Source of the DNA: Pseudomonas khavaziana
GTDB lineage: Bacteria > Pseudomonadota > Gammaproteobacteria > Pseudomonadales > Pseudomonadaceae
Assembly: GCF_019145205.1 (NCBI RefSeq)
Contig: NZ_JAHSTT010000001.1
Location: 186,001 to 250,000, forward strand
Reading direction: 5' to 3'
DNA length: 64,000 nucleotides
Of this stretch, positions 63,943-64,000 are shown in pieces. The notes under the pieces are model-generated. The model was not told where the DNA came from. It saw nothing but the letters and a program-made list of their open reading frames with translations, and ran no database searches. A program made the position numbers and the translations under genes. The first letter of the stretch is position 1; each line of letters begins with the position of its first letter.

Positions 63943-64000
63943 TTACAGGTACATGAGTTGTACGGTGGCGTGTCCGTCCACCGGCACTTCGTCGAGCAGC
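63943..64000 (-). CDS. DUF1120 fimbrial subunit-like protein (C-terminal end only)
   Basis: Only the last 18 codons are in the window: LLDEVPVDGHATVQLMYL and a TAA stop at 63943. The pattern V-D-G-x-A-T-V-x-L-x-Y-L matches the C-terminal donor strand of the three DUF1120 neighbours, so this is a fourth short subunit; the operon continues to the right. Confidence 0.75.
   Translation of the reverse strand, partial: LLDEVPVDGHATVQLMYL

Overview
The window is a chromosomal segment of a fluorescent Pseudomonas, most likely of the P. fluorescens group. The basis is overall high GC, the complete 12-gene alginate operon in canonical Pseudomonas order, dispersed REP/REPIN palindromes of the P. fluorescens type, and many Pseudomonas-typical proteins (RhlB, AapJQMP, YaaA, an S8 autotransporter, DUF1120 fimbrial subunits). 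No rRNA, tRNA, CRISPR array, transposase or prophage was seen.

Layout. 1-9.3 kb: a LysR regulator (partial) divergent from an AaeAB-like efflux operon (outer-membrane factor, FUSC pump, DUF1656 peptide, HlyD adaptor); an MFS exporter with an NTF2-like protein opposite a second LysR regulator, with a perfect palindrome between them; an SDR oxidoreductase and a small membrane protein. 9.4-13 kb: a single large toxin-like gene whose C-terminus resembles an ADP-ribosyltransferase, with no visible immunity gene. 13-30.5 kb, minus strand: algD-alg8-alg44-algK-algE-algG-algX-algL-algI-algJ-algF-algA, with an AlgU-type promoter about 470 nt upstream of algD. REPINs lie inside the operon, one of them in frame within the 5' end of algK.

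30.5-39.8 kb: yaaA, a polysaccharide deacetylase, a PIN-PhoH ATPase, a subtilisin-like autotransporter, and moaC-moaD-moaE. 39.8-47.7 kb: a visibly more AT-rich accessory block with two genes carrying three copies of an unrecognised module of about 320 residues, followed by an RHS/YD-repeat protein with a membrane-helix-rich C-terminal tip. No T6SS genes or immunity gene are next to it. This block is the best candidate for an undescribed system. 47.8-57.5 kb: rhlB, a carboxylesterase, an amino-acid ABC importer behind a sigma-54-type promoter, an mqsRA toxin-antitoxin pair, and a FadR/GntR regulator overlapping a CynX/NimT-type transporter.

57.5-64 kb, minus strand: a chaperone-usher fimbrial operon whose subunits are DUF1120 proteins (at least four, one of them an enlarged two-domain candidate tip protein). 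It continues beyond the right edge. An intrinsic terminator between the subunit genes and a hairpin between chaperone and usher suggest graded expression.

The alginate, deacetylase, fimbrial, autotransporter and toxin-like genes together suggest a surface-living, competitive lifestyle; this is inference. Coordinates of starts are by reading of Shine-Dalgarno context and family length; the alternatives are given in each entry.
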